64,000 nucleotides of DNA from Extensimonas vulgaris (GCF_003337425.1 NZ_QPJU01000002.1:186001-250000), one strand, 5' to 3'; counted from the stretch's first letter, positions 28,467-37,404 are shown. Numbers and translations are program-made. Notes: generated by a model not told the origin, from the letters alone.

Positions 28467-29420
28467 ATGCACCTGCTGTTCATCGCCGACCCGCTCGAAA
28501 CCTTCAAGATCGCCAAAGACACCACATTCGCCATGATGCGCGAGGCGCAGCGCCGCGGCCACACGCTGGCCGTGTGCGAGCCCAGCCAGCTTTCATGGCG
28601 CAGCGGCGCTCGCGTGCACGCGCAGGTGCGCGAGGTCGCGCTCACGGGCCGCGCCGACGACTGGTACACGGCCGGGCCGCTGCGCCAGGTCGCGCTGGCC
28701 GACTTCGACGCCGTGCTCATGCGCAAGGACCCGCCCTTCGACAGCGAATACTTCTACGCCACGCACCTGCTCGAGCAGGCCGAACGCGAAGGGGCGCGCG
28801 TCTTCAACCAGCCCCGCGCGCTGCGCGACCACCCCGAAAAGCTCGCGATCATGGAGTTTGCGCAGTTTTGCGCGCCCACGCTGGTCACGCGCGACGCGCA
28901 GGAGATCCGCGCCTTCCACGCCGAGCACCAGGACATCATCCTCAAGCCGCTCGACGGCATGGGCGGCATGGGCATTTTCCGCGTCGGGCCCGACGGCCTG
29001 AACCTGGGCAGCATCACCGAGACGCTGAACCGCCACGGCGCGCAGACCGTGATGGTGCAAAAGTTCGTGCCCGAGATCGTGCAGGGCGACAAGCGCGTGC
29101 TGCTCATCGGCGGCGCGCCCGTGCCCTTTTGCCTTGCGCGCATCCCGCAGGGCAGCGAGGTGCGTGGCAACCTCGCCGCGGGCGGCAAGGGCGTGGCCCA
29201 GCCGCTGTCGCCACGCGACTGGGAAATCGCGCGCACGCTCGCGCCCATCTTGCATGCGCGCGGTCTGCTGCTCGTGGGGCTGGATGTGATCGGCGACTAC
29301 CTCACCGAGATCAACGTCACGAGCCCCACCTGTTTTCAGGAAATCCACGCGCAAACCGGCTGTGACGTGGCGCATCTGTTCATCTCCGCGCTCGAAGCCG
29401 CCGTCGCCACACTTCCTTGA
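28467..29420 (+). CDS. gshB: Glutathione synthetase
   Basis: ATP-grasp enzyme adding glycine to gamma-glutamylcysteine. The 317-residue sequence begins MHLLFIADPLETFKIAKDTT and has the motifs AVLMRKDPPFDSEYFYATHL, FNQPRALRDHPEKLAIMEF, ILKPLDGMGGMGIFRV and LLVGLDVIGDYLTEINVTSP, all conserved in GshB. The start was taken at 28467, where family members begin; no earlier in-frame sequence resembles GshB. Confidence 0.97.
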   Translation: MHLLFIADPLETFKIAKDTTFAMMREAQRRGHTLAVCEPSQLSWRSGARVHAQVREVALTGRADDWYTAGPLRQVALADFDAVLMRKDPPFDSEYFYATHLLEQAEREGARVFNQPRALRDHPEKLAIMEFAQFCAPTLVTRDAQEIRAFHAEHQDIILKPLDGMGGMGIFRVGPDGLNLGSITETLNRHGAQTVMVQKFVPEIVQGDKRVLLIGGAPVPFCLARIPQGSEVRGNLAAGGKGVAQPLSPRDWEIARTLAPILHARGLLLVGLDVIGDYLTEINVTSPTCFQEIHAQTGCDVAHLFISALEAAVATLP

Positions 29421-29463
29421 GCGCCAGTGCATCTTGTGCCGGCGCTCGAAACATGGTGCAATC

Positions 29464-29652
29464 GCCCCCTCGAAGGGGAGTAGCTCCCGCCGCAACGCCG
29501 CTTGCGCTGGCCTACGCGGTATCGGAAACGTCGTCAGTACGAGGCGCGATGGTGGGTAAAACCGTGGCGCCTCCGGCCTTCCGGGCAAATGGTTTGCGCC
29601 GTTTGCCGAGCAAGACCTTCGGTTGGACCCATTGCCGGGTTGGCCGAAGCGT
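29464..29652 (+). ncRNA. yybP-ykoY (manganese) riboswitch upstream of the TerC gene
   Basis: The two conserved loops of the Mn2+-sensing yybP-ykoY aptamer are visible: GAAGGGGAGTAGC at 29472-29484, GTCGTCAGTACGAGG in the middle, and GAGCAAGACCTTCGGTTGGA near 29608-29627, the last closing into a stem with GGCCGAAGC. This RNA commonly sits upstream of TerC/YjbE and MntP Mn exporter genes and turns them on when Mn2+ is high. It ends about 90 bp before the terC start. The spacing between the two halves is longer than in minimal examples. Confidence 0.85.
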
Positions 29653-29744
29653 GCTTGCGTCCTGCTTTTTTGCGCAGCGGGGAGGGCAGCAAAGTCCAGC
29701 GGGCAGTGGGTGATTTGTGTGTCTTCACCCGACTGGAACTGCCC

Positions 29745-30455
29745 ATGGAAATTTTTTCTCCCCAATGGTTCACGGCCCTGCTGGCCATCATTCTCATAGA
29801 CCTCGTGCTCGCGGGCGACAACGCCATCGTGATCGCGCTGGCTGCGCGCAGCCTGCCCAAGCATCTGCAGCGCAAGACCATCGTCTGGGGCACGGTGGGC
29901 GCGATCGTGGTGCGCGCGCTCATGACGCTGGTGGTCGTGTGGCTGCTCAAGATTCCTGGCCTCATGCTCGTCGGCGGCCTGGGCCTGCTGTGGATCGCCT
30001 ACCAGCTGCTGGCCGAAAAAGACGAGGACGACGCGCACGGCGCAGCCACGGTCACCTCTTTCTGGGGCGCGATGAAGACCATCATCGTCGCCGACGCGCT
30101 CATGGGCATAGACAACGTGCTCGGCGTCGCGGGTGCGGCGCAAGGCTCGATGGCGCTGGTCATCGCCGGCCTTTTGATCAGCGTGCCCATCGTGGTGTTC
30201 GGCAGCACCGTGGTGCTCAGGCTGGTCGAGCGCTTTCCGGCCATCATCCAGCTCGGGGCGGCGGTGCTGGCGTTCACGGCGGGCAAGATGATCGTCAACG
30301 AAAAGCTGCTCGCCCCCGTGTTCAAAGGCCCCGAAGTGGCGCACCAGCTCGCGTATTGGGGCTTGATCGCGTTGGCCATCGTGGGCGTGCTCGGCGCCGG
30401 CGCTTGGCAAAAACGTCGTCAGGCTACTGGCAAGAACCCACAAACGGTCCATTGA
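29745..30455 (+). CDS. TerC/YjbE-family membrane protein, probable manganese exporter
   Basis: A 236-residue integral membrane protein with about seven hydrophobic segments. It carries the paired family motifs IDLVLAGDNAIVIALAARS and MGIDNVLGVAGAAQGS, whose Asp and Asn residues are thought to bind metal. TerC-family proteins have been linked to Mn2+ export to the periplasm or to metallate exported enzymes. The yybP-ykoY riboswitch directly upstream supports the Mn role. The ATG at 29745 starts MEIFSPQWF, as in family members. Confidence 0.9.
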   Translation: MEIFSPQWFTALLAIILIDLVLAGDNAIVIALAARSLPKHLQRKTIVWGTVGAIVVRALMTLVVVWLLKIPGLMLVGGLGLLWIAYQLLAEKDEDDAHGAATVTSFWGAMKTIIVADALMGIDNVLGVAGAAQGSMALVIAGLLISVPIVVFGSTVVLRLVERFPAIIQLGAAVLAFTAGKMIVNEKLLAPVFKGPEVAHQLAYWGLIALAIVGVLGAGAWQKRRQATGKNPQTVH

Positions 30456-30462
30456 GGTCGCC

Positions 30463-30948
30463 ATGAATGTCAACAACACCACACCGAAACCTCCTCACGA
30501 CGCTGCCACGCCTGCCGCTGCCGCCAAACCCGTACTCGTCTATGTTGACGACGCGGCGCACGCCCAGCAGCACATTGCAGCGAACCCGGCCGTAGCGCAA
30601 AGCTCGCGCTGGATTTTGGTGGCCTGCGCGCCGCGCATCACGCACCGCATCAGCAAATGGGTCAGCCACAGCAGCCGCGAAAACTGGCGCAAGCGTTGGG
30701 CCGAAAAATTGTTTGCGCAAATGCTGCCCTGGCTGCAAGAACGCGGCGCACAGGCCACGCCAGTGCTGGCCACGGGGCCGCTGGAGGAGCTGACGCAGAC
30801 TTTGCAAGCCGAATGGGGCGAATTGCACATCGTGGACGCACGCCGCCCGAAGCTGACCACGGCGTTCTCCTCCGACGCGCAGGCCGCGGGGGTGCTGCGC
30901 AGCCTGGTGCTCGGCTTCGGCGTGCTGCTGGCGTTGCAGGTGGATTGA
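30463..30948 (+). CDS. Conserved hypothetical protein, possible universal-stress-like fold
   Basis: A 161-residue cytoplasmic protein, 7 bp after the terC stop and therefore probably cotranscribed under the Mn riboswitch. It alternates predicted strands (VLVYVDDAAH, WILVACAP, ELHIVDARRP) with helices, and ends in a hydrophobic helix (VLRSLVLGFGVLLALQV) that could anchor it to the membrane. No catalytic motif is recognised. I do not assign a function; a role in metal stress is only suggested by context. Confidence 0.6.
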   Translation: MNVNNTTPKPPHDAATPAAAAKPVLVYVDDAAHAQQHIAANPAVAQSSRWILVACAPRITHRISKWVSHSSRENWRKRWAEKLFAQMLPWLQERGAQATPVLATGPLEELTQTLQAEWGELHIVDARRPKLTTAFSSDAQAAGVLRSLVLGFGVLLALQVD

Positions 30949-31086
30949 GCGCAGATGGTCCATGAGGACGCGGGATGGTCTTTCCCCCGGTCTGGGGACG
31001 ATCCGGTCTGATCCGAGTTAATCCCGATAGATGGGGCGGGAAAAGTGCGTGCATGATGGGCCTTCTCTGTCCAACAAAGGATTCCC

Positions 31087-32397
31087 ATGCTGCCTTTTCG
31101 CCTCACCTGCATCGCTGCGAGTCTGCTGGCCCTGAGCGCCTGCGGCGGCGGCTCCGACGAGCCGGGCCGCGGCGCCTTGCTCGAGCCGCCCGCCACGGTG
31201 GCTACGCTCAGTGCCGCGCAAATCAATGAGACTTCTGCCAGCCTGGGCCTGCAGCCCTTGAGCGGCACGGCGCAATGCGACGTCAAGGTGGTGGCCTTGC
31301 ACTACGCCACGCCGGGCGCGCGTGCGGGCGAGCACAGCGATGCCTCGGGCGTGCTGCTCGTGCCGGCGGGGAGCGCGGCTGCTTGCACCGGCCCTGCGGC
31401 GCTCGTCGCCTACGCACCCGGCACCTCGGTGGAAAAGCCGCGCACCCTCGCCAACCCGCAAAACGGCGAAACCTTCCTGCTCGCGGCCATGTACGCTGCG
31501 CAGGGCTATGCGGTGGTGGCGACCGATTACCTGGGCTACGCCAAGTCGAGCTACAGTTTCCACCCCTATCTGCACGCGGATTCGGAGGCCAGTTCGGTGC
31601 TCGACGCGATCCGCGCGGCACGCACGGCCGCTTCCTCGGTGGGGGCCAGCCTGTCGGGCAAGACCATGCTGGCCGGTTATTCGCAGGGCGGACATTCTTC
31701 GGCCGCGGCGCAGCGCGCCGCCGAACGCGACGCACCGGCGGAATTCAACATCGTGGCCGCCGCGCACATGGCCGGGCCCTACAACCTCTCGGGTTCGCTG
31801 CGCGTGCCCGAAGCCATCGCGGGCATACAGTTCTTCGTGCCGTTTTTCATCACGGCTTGGCAAAAAATCTACGGCGATGTCTATACCGACGTGCGTTCGG
31901 TGTTCAAAGACCCTTACGCGGCCACGATCGAAAATCTGCTGCCCAGCCCCACGCTGACCTACACCACGCTGGTCACGACAGGCAAGCTGCCTGGCGGCAC
32001 GCCCACGCAGGCGCGCGACGCGCTGTTCCAGCCCGCGTTCATCACGGGCATACAGACCGACCCGAATCACCCGCTGGCAATCGCGGCGCGCCGCAATGAC
32101 CTGCTGGGCTGGACGCCGCGCGCCAAGGTGCTGCTGTGCGGCGGCGCCGGTGACCCGACCATCCCGCCCGCGGTGCACCAGAACGTCCTGAAGGCCGACT
32201 TCGACGCCCGCGGCATCACCAACGTCGTGTCGGTCGATGTCGATGCACAGGTGCAGGCCACGTTCGGCCCGGGCGGCGCAGCGCCGACCGACCCCACGTC
32301 CGCCGACTATGCGACCTATTACGGCAATTACCACGGCAGCTACGAGCCGCCGTTTTGCCACGCTTATGCCAAAGCGCTGTTCGACAGCGTGAAGTGA
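31087..32397 (+). CDS. Secreted alpha/beta-hydrolase lipoprotein (lipase-like)
   Basis: A 436-residue lipoprotein: signal MLPFRLTCIAASLLALSAC with the lipobox Cys at residue 19, then GGGSDE. The alpha/beta-hydrolase nucleophile elbow GYSQGG is at residues 197-202, with Ser199 as the likely nucleophile. The sequence around it (ATDYLGYAKSSYSFHPYLH, GGAGDPTIPP) resembles secretory lipase (LIP)-type hydrolases, and an Asp in the latter motif could belong to the triad. Ester substrate unknown. It precedes a bidirectional terminator shared with the convergent GDSL-like gene. Confidence 0.78.
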   Translation: MLPFRLTCIAASLLALSACGGGSDEPGRGALLEPPATVATLSAAQINETSASLGLQPLSGTAQCDVKVVALHYATPGARAGEHSDASGVLLVPAGSAAACTGPAALVAYAPGTSVEKPRTLANPQNGETFLLAAMYAAQGYAVVATDYLGYAKSSYSFHPYLHADSEASSVLDAIRAARTAASSVGASLSGKTMLAGYSQGGHSSAAAQRAAERDAPAEFNIVAAAHMAGPYNLSGSLRVPEAIAGIQFFVPFFITAWQKIYGDVYTDVRSVFKDPYAATIENLLPSPTLTYTTLVTTGKLPGGTPTQARDALFQPAFITGIQTDPNHPLAIAARRNDLLGWTPRAKVLLCGGAGDPTIPPAVHQNVLKADFDARGITNVVSVDVDAQVQATFGPGGAAPTDPTSADYATYYGNYHGSYEPPFCHAYAKALFDSVK

Positions 32398-32415
32398 TTG
32401 CCAGCGTCGGGAACG

Positions 32416-32443
32416 AAAAAGCCGCCTCGAAGGGCGGCTTTTT
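32416..32443. terminator. Bidirectional intrinsic terminator between convergent genes
   Basis: AAAAAGCCGCC-TCGAAG-GGCGGCTTTTT: a strong GC stem with A-run and T-run on its two sides. It lies between the plus-strand lipase-like gene (ends 32397) and the minus-strand GDSL-like gene (ends 32460), so it can stop transcription from both. Confidence 0.92.
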
Positions 32444-32459
32444 GGTTTAGCGGCAGCTT

Positions 32460-33416
32460 TTACCAGCGCAGCGTGAGCTGGTCGTAGGCGTAATCGCCAA
32501 ACTGGCGGTGCGCCGAGGGCGTGAGGTAGATCGGGTCGGCGAAGACGTACTTGGTCGGGTCGGCGCCGGAGACCAGCGTCGAACTGGTGCAAAGCAGCGA
32601 GTTGACCTGGTTCGTGCCTATGCCAATGCCGTTGCCCGGGTCTATGGACGTGCACACGGGCGTGTTGGTCACGGAAAAGCTGAACGAGCCGGGCGAGTTG
32701 ACGTAGAGGTTCACGTAATACTCGGTGTCGACGTACAGCACGTTGGCGCCGAGATCGACGATGCTGACCTTGAGGCTGTCGTTGAGCGCGCGGCTGGCCT
32801 TGTAGAGCAGGTCTTTCTGGTTGATGGTCGCGGCCCAGGGCGTCTTGCTGAGGTCATAGGCGGCTGCGAGCAGCACGTGCTTGGCACCGGCATTGACGAG
32901 GCGGCGCACCTGCGCGCCCAGGTCTGCGCCGGTTTGGGTTGCGGCAGCAACCATGGCGTCGGGCGTCATGCTGCCCGCGAGCACGGCCTGCATGTTCACG
33001 ATCAAGTCGCTGATGCCGCCGTCGATCACGATCAGGTCGCTCGAAGAAAACTGGTTCGCAGCGAGAAAGCTGTCGATCTGCGCGGAAAGCGGGGGCGCGC
33101 TGCCGCCTGCGGCGTCGGGCGTGGCGAGCACGCGCGCGTTGCCCGTGGCGTAGCTCAGGCCGCCCGCAGACGAGGGCGCGATGGTTTTGCCGTAGTGCGA
33201 AGCGAGCTGCAGCGTCCAGTTGTTCACCGAGCCGTCGTTGACCGTGTAGCGCTTGCCGCCGTTTTGCCCGATGTCGCTGAGCGCATCGCCAAAGACGATG
33301 AAGCGGCTCGGCGTGAGTGCCGACGCGACCGAACTCGAGCCGCAGGCTGCGAGCACCATGGCCGTGGCCCCCGCAAACAAAGCGAGGGCGATGCGGCGCA
33401 TCCAATTTGCTGCCAT
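32460..33416 (-). CDS. SGNH/GDSL-like lipoprotein with Ala in place of the catalytic Ser
   Basis: A 318-residue lipoprotein (signal to residue 25, lipobox LAAC) with a GDSL-hydrolase-like domain. The first block reads FIVFGDALSDIGQ; the position normally occupied by the catalytic Ser of GDS(L) is Ala45 (codon GCG). The Gly block reads IVIDGGISDLIVN, where an Asn is usual (GxND). The C-terminal block has DPIYLTPSAHRQFGDYAYDQ, with a His in the expected place. The fold seems kept while the nucleophile is missing, so it may bind rather than hydrolyse ligands, or use Ser47. GGAG lies 8 bp before the ATG at 33416. Confidence 0.75.
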   Translation of the reverse strand: MAANWMRRIALALFAGATAMVLAACGSSSVASALTPSRFIVFGDALSDIGQNGGKRYTVNDGSVNNWTLQLASHYGKTIAPSSAGGLSYATGNARVLATPDAAGGSAPPLSAQIDSFLAANQFSSSDLIVIDGGISDLIVNMQAVLAGSMTPDAMVAAATQTGADLGAQVRRLVNAGAKHVLLAAAYDLSKTPWAATINQKDLLYKASRALNDSLKVSIVDLGANVLYVDTEYYVNLYVNSPGSFSFSVTNTPVCTSIDPGNGIGIGTNQVNSLLCTSSTLVSGADPTKYVFADPIYLTPSAHRQFGDYAYDQLTLRW

Positions 33417-33505
33417 AGAAGTTTCTCCAAAAACGAAGCGCTAAGTTTAACGATGCAGAGAAAAGAAAGGTGGCGCGCAAGGCGGGTGCGTACCAGCGAA
33501 GAGGC

Positions 33506-34696
33506 TCAAGCCGCCGCCGCTGCGCGCTGCAGTCGGTCGCGCACGCCCTCCCAGGCGGGGGTGTCGGGCGGGGTTTCGATCCAGATCAGCGCCACGCCTG
33601 CGGCGTCGAAGGCGCGCAGCGCGGCGAACAATTCTTGCGCCGCGGCGGCGGCATCCTCGGGCATGCGGCGCAGCACGACCTGCGGCGCCACGCCACGCAG
33701 CGGCGTGCGCGCATACACGCCGAGCCGCGCCGCATCGGCGCCGAGCACGTCGAGCGCCGTCTGCAGCGCGCGCGCGTCCATGAGGCGCACCTTGGCCGTC
33801 GGTGCATAGTGCGCTTCCAAGGTGCCCGAGGCGCGCGGGGTCTGCGCTGGAAGCTCCTCTTTCGAGAGCGGTTGGAGCCCGCAGGCGGCCGCGATTTGCG
33901 CGCGCGTGATGGCGCCGGGGCGCAGCAGCACGGGCCGCCCGCGCGTGCAGTCGATGATGGTCGATTCGATGCCCACCGCACAAGGGCCGCCGTCGAGCAC
34001 GAGGAGCCCGTCGCCAAATTCGGCCTGCACGTGCGCAGCCGTGGTCGGGCTCACGCGGCCGAAGCGGTTGGCGCTGGGCGCGGCGAGGCCCAGCAGCCTG
34101 CCGGACTTTGGAATCGTCGGCTGCGAATGCGCCCCAGCGGCCCATTTTTTACCGTCTTCTTGCCCCATAGTCCCGCTATGGGGCGGCGAATCCGGCAAAA
34201 ACGGGTCACGCTGGGGCCCATTCTCGCTTTCGACGCCCAAAGTCCGACAGGCTGCCAGGACGCGGCGCTCACCCTTGCCCGCATCGGGCGGCGCCGCGCA
34301 GGCGCGCAGCACGGCCTGCGCCACGGGGTGCGCGGGGCAGCGCAGGCCCACGCTGGGCTGGCCGCCCGCCGCGGCCGTGGCGACGCCCGCGCGGCGCGGC
34401 AGGATCAGCGTGAGCGGGCCGGGCCAGAACGCATCCATGAGCGCCTGCGCGAACGGCGGCACCTCGCTCGCGAAGTGCGCGACGGCCGCGGCACGGTCGC
34501 TGTCGGCCACGTGCACGATCAGCGGGTGGTCGCTCGGGCGGCCTTTGAGCGCAAAGATCTGCGCCACCGCGGCCGGGTTGTCGGCGTCGGCTGCGAGGCC
34601 ATACACCGTTTCGGTCGGCAGGCCCACGAGCGCGCCGGTGCGCAAGGCGTGCGCGGCGGCGGCGATGGCGGCGGGGTCGGTGCCGGGCAGGATCAT
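33506..34696 (-). CDS. L-threonylcarbamoyladenylate synthase Sua5, carrying an in-frame P1 insertion
   Basis: Sua5/YrdC makes threonylcarbamoyl-AMP for the t6A modification of tRNAs that read ANN codons. The YrdC domain is clear: GALVGLPTETVYGLAADADN, IFALKGRPSDHPLIVHV, DAFWPGPLTLILPRR, AAPSANRFGRVSPTTAAHV and GIESTIIDCT, followed by a C-terminal Sua5 domain after about residue 270. The total is 396 residues, against about 340 without the insertion. Residues about 147-201 are encoded by a P1 element (34094-34254) plus its CCAG duplication; removing them restores a smooth ERRVLGLAAPSANR join. The insert precedes the conserved PSAN motif directly. The start MILPGTDPAA (34696) was chosen over upstream codons that lack family similarity. 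Confidence 0.9.
   Translation of the reverse strand: MILPGTDPAAIAAAAHALRTGALVGLPTETVYGLAADADNPAAVAQIFALKGRPSDHPLIVHVADSDRAAAVAHFASEVPPFAQALMDAFWPGPLTLILPRRAGVATAAAGGQPSVGLRCPAHPVAQAVLRACAAPPDAGKGERRVLAACRTLGVESENGPQRDPFLPDSPPHSGTMGQEDGKKWAAGAHSQPTIPKSGRLLGLAAPSANRFGRVSPTTAAHVQAEFGDGLLVLDGGPCAVGIESTIIDCTRGRPVLLRPGAITRAQIAAACGLQPLSKEELPAQTPRASGTLEAHYAPTAKVRLMDARALQTALDVLGADAARLGVYARTPLRGVAPQVVLRRMPEDAAAAAQELFAALRAFDAAGVALIWIETPPDTPAWEGVRDRLQRAAAAA
34094..34254. mobile_element. P1 palindromic miniature element, copy C, inside the Sua5 gene (161 bp)
   Basis: It has the same length and orientation as copy B, with termini CAGCCTGCCGGACTTTGG and CCAAAGTCCGACAGGCTG. CCAG flanks both sides (34090-34093 and 34255-34258), a 4-bp direct duplication. 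The element plus duplication is 165 bp, exactly 55 codons, and the minus-strand frame through it has no stop. The encoded peptide begins ACRTLGVESENGPQRD and ends PTIPKSGRLLGL. The central stem GCCCCATAG/CTATGGGGC carries one change (left arm and loop GCCCCATAG-TCCCG). Confidence 0.88.
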
Positions 34697-34716
34697 GGTG
34701 CGGGCCGGTGGACGAT

Positions 34717-35885
34717 TCAGAAGGGATCGATCCCCAGCAGCGCCGCGGCTTGCAGGGCGGCCGCGCGCGCGGCCTCGGGCGTGGCCGCGGTGACGGTCAG
34801 GTGGCCCATCTTGCGCCCGCGCCGCGGCTGCGCCTTGCCGTACAGGTGCAGGTGGGTGCCGGGCAGCGCGAGCAGTGCGGCCCAAGGCGGGGTTTGTGCC
34901 GCCTCGCCGCGCGTGAACCACAGGTCACCGAGCAGGTTCAGCATGACGGCGGCGCTGTGCAGGCGCGGCGGCGTGAGCGGCAGGCCGGCGAGCGTGCGCA
35001 CCTGCAGCTCGAACTGCGATACATCGCAGGCGTCGAGGCTGTAGTGGCCGCTGTTGTGCGGGCGCGGCGCGATCTCGTTCACGACCAGGCGGCCGCCTTG
35101 CAACACGAAGAACTCCACGCACAGCACGCCCACGTAGGCCAGGCCATTTGCTATTGAAATTGCAGCTTCCAGCGCTTGCTGCATGAGCGCTGGCGGCATA
35201 TTTTGTGCATGAACCTCGGTCACGGCCAGGATGCCGTCGCGGTGCAGGTTGCGCTGCGGCGGCAGGTGTACGCACTGGCCGTCGCTGCCGCGCGCAACGA
35301 TGACCGAGCATTCGAAATCGAGCGGCAGCAGCTGTTCGAGCACGCAGGGCACGCCGCCCAGCGCCTGCCAGGCGGCGGCGAGCTCGGGCAGCGTGTGCAC
35401 GCGCGCCTGGCCTTTGCCGTCGTAGCCCAGGCGCGCCGTTTTGAGGATGCCCGGCAGCAGCGCGGCGTGCGCGGGCGCGGAGCAGTCCTGTGCGCTCGCA
35501 ATCAGCGCATGCGGCGCGCAGGGCACGCCGCAGCGCACGAAATGCGCCTTTTCCGCGGCGCGGTCCTGCGCCACGGCCACGGCTGCCGCCGCCGGCGCCA
35601 CGCGGCGGCGCTGCGCGAGCGCCTCCAGCACCTGTGCGGGCACGTTTTCGAACTCGGTGGTGATGGCGTCGCACAGTTGCACGAGGCGCGCGAGGCCCTC
35701 GTGGTCGTTGTAGGCGGTCTGGATGTGGTGGTGGCTCACGCGGCCAGCGGGGCTGTGCGGGTCGGGGTCGAGCACGGCGGTGTAGTAGCCCATGCTCTGC
35801 GCCGCGTGCACGAACATGCGCCCGAGCTGGCCGCCGCCGAGCACGCCCAGCGTTGCGCCGGGCAAAAGGGGCGTGGCGGCGGGCT

Positions 35886-35889
<4 letters not shown>
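34717..35889 (-). CDS. purK: N5-carboxyaminoimidazole ribonucleotide synthetase
   Basis: ATP-grasp enzyme of purine synthesis that carboxylates AIR with bicarbonate, passing N5-CAIR to PurE. The 390-residue product shows [54 protein letters not shown] and [20 protein letters not shown]. The start overlaps the purE stop by 4 bp (ATGA at 35886-35889). Residues about 226-247 ([20 protein letters not shown]) are encoded by DNA that matches the Comamonadaceae repeat; the length there is almost the same as in E. coli PurK, so the repeat seems to replace native sequence rather than lengthen it. Confidence 0.95.
35150..35213 (-). repeat. Comamonadaceae repeat, copy 4, inside purK
   Basis: TTGCAGCTTCCAGCGCTTGC followed by TGCATGAGCGCTGGCGGCAT aligns with the copy at 42424-42480 at about 30 of 41 bases by eye, and shares its palindromic arms (CCAGCGCTTGC / GAGCGCTGG). 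It is read through in the purK frame. Confidence 0.6.
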
Positions 35890-36386
<497 letters not shown>

Positions 36387-36489
36387 AATGCTGAAGGTGC
36401 GGCGCTGCGCCGCCGGCCGGGCCGGTAGTGGTGTTGGCAGCGCGCGATTTTACTTTTGCCATTCTCAAGCCCCTTCGAGGCCACCTCCC

Positions 36490-37404
36490 ATGATCGATGT
36501 CACCCTGGAAAACTTTGAAACCGAGGTCGTGAACGCCTCGCTGAGCGTGCCCGTGCTGGTCGATTTCTGGGCGCCGTGGTGCGGCCCGTGCCGCGCGCTG
36601 GGCCCCATCCTCGAAAAGCTCGAAACCGAATACGCGGGCCGCTTCAAGCTGGTCAAGATCAACTCCGACGAGGAGCAGGAGCTCGCGGGCATGTTCGGCA
36701 TCCGCAGCATCCCGACCTGCGTGCTGCTCAAGGACGGCCAGCCCGTCGATGGCTTCATGGGTGCGCTGCCGGAGGGCCAGGTGCGCGCTTTTCTCGACAA
36801 GCACGTGCCCCCTGCCGATGAGGCGCCGGCGCCAGCCGAGGTGCAGGAAGCCTCGGCCCAGGACGCCCTGGCCGCGGGCGACGTGGCCGCCGCGCTCGAA
36901 AAACTGCAGCACGCCGTGACCACCGACCCCGCCAACGACGAGGCGCGCTTCGATTACGTCAAGCTGCTGCTGCAACTGGGCCGCGTCGCCGAAGCCCAGG
37001 CCGCCTTCGCGCCCGTGCAGGCCAAGGCGGCGGTGGATCGGCGGCTCGGGGCGCTCAAAGCCTGGCTCGATGCGATCGAGTTCGTGGCTGCGCAAGGACT
37101 GGGCCCCGACGCCGACGCCCAATTCGCGGCAAAGATCGCGGCGAACAAGCGCGACTTCGAGACGCGCTTTGCGCGTGCGCGCTGGCTCATGGCGCAGCAG
37201 CGCTGGACCGAGGCCATGGACGAGCTGCTCGAAATCCTCATGCGCGACAAGCACTGGAACGATGACGCCGCGCGCAAGACCTACGTCGCCATCCTCGAGC
37301 TCATCGAGCCGCCCAAGCCCAAGGTGGCCGAAGGCCAGATTCCGCCCGAAGACCCGGTGGTGGCGAGCTACCGCCGGCGGCTGTCGAGCGTGGTGCTGAG
37401 CTGA
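36490..37404 (+). CDS. Thioredoxin-TPR protein, CnoX/YbbN-like co-chaperone
   Basis: A 304-residue fusion of an N-terminal thioredoxin domain (residues 1-110, active site WCGPC in LVDFWAPWCGPCRALGPIL) and a C-terminal TPR-like domain (AQDALAAGDVAAALEKLQHA, then FETRFARARWLMAQQRWTEA). This layout is that of CnoX/YbbN, a holdase that protects proteins from oxidation by hypochlorous acid and hands them to chaperones. Because the CGPC site is complete, disulfide reductase activity is also possible. The ATG at 36490 follows CCACCTCCC and fits the family start. Confidence 0.9.
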   Translation: MIDVTLENFETEVVNASLSVPVLVDFWAPWCGPCRALGPILEKLETEYAGRFKLVKINSDEEQELAGMFGIRSIPTCVLLKDGQPVDGFMGALPEGQVRAFLDKHVPPADEAPAPAEVQEASAQDALAAGDVAAALEKLQHAVTTDPANDEARFDYVKLLLQLGRVAEAQAAFAPVQAKAAVDRRLGALKAWLDAIEFVAAQGLGPDADAQFAAKIAANKRDFETRFARARWLMAQQRWTEAMDELLEILMRDKHWNDDAARKTYVAILELIEPPKPKVAEGQIPPEDPVVASYRRRLSSVVLS

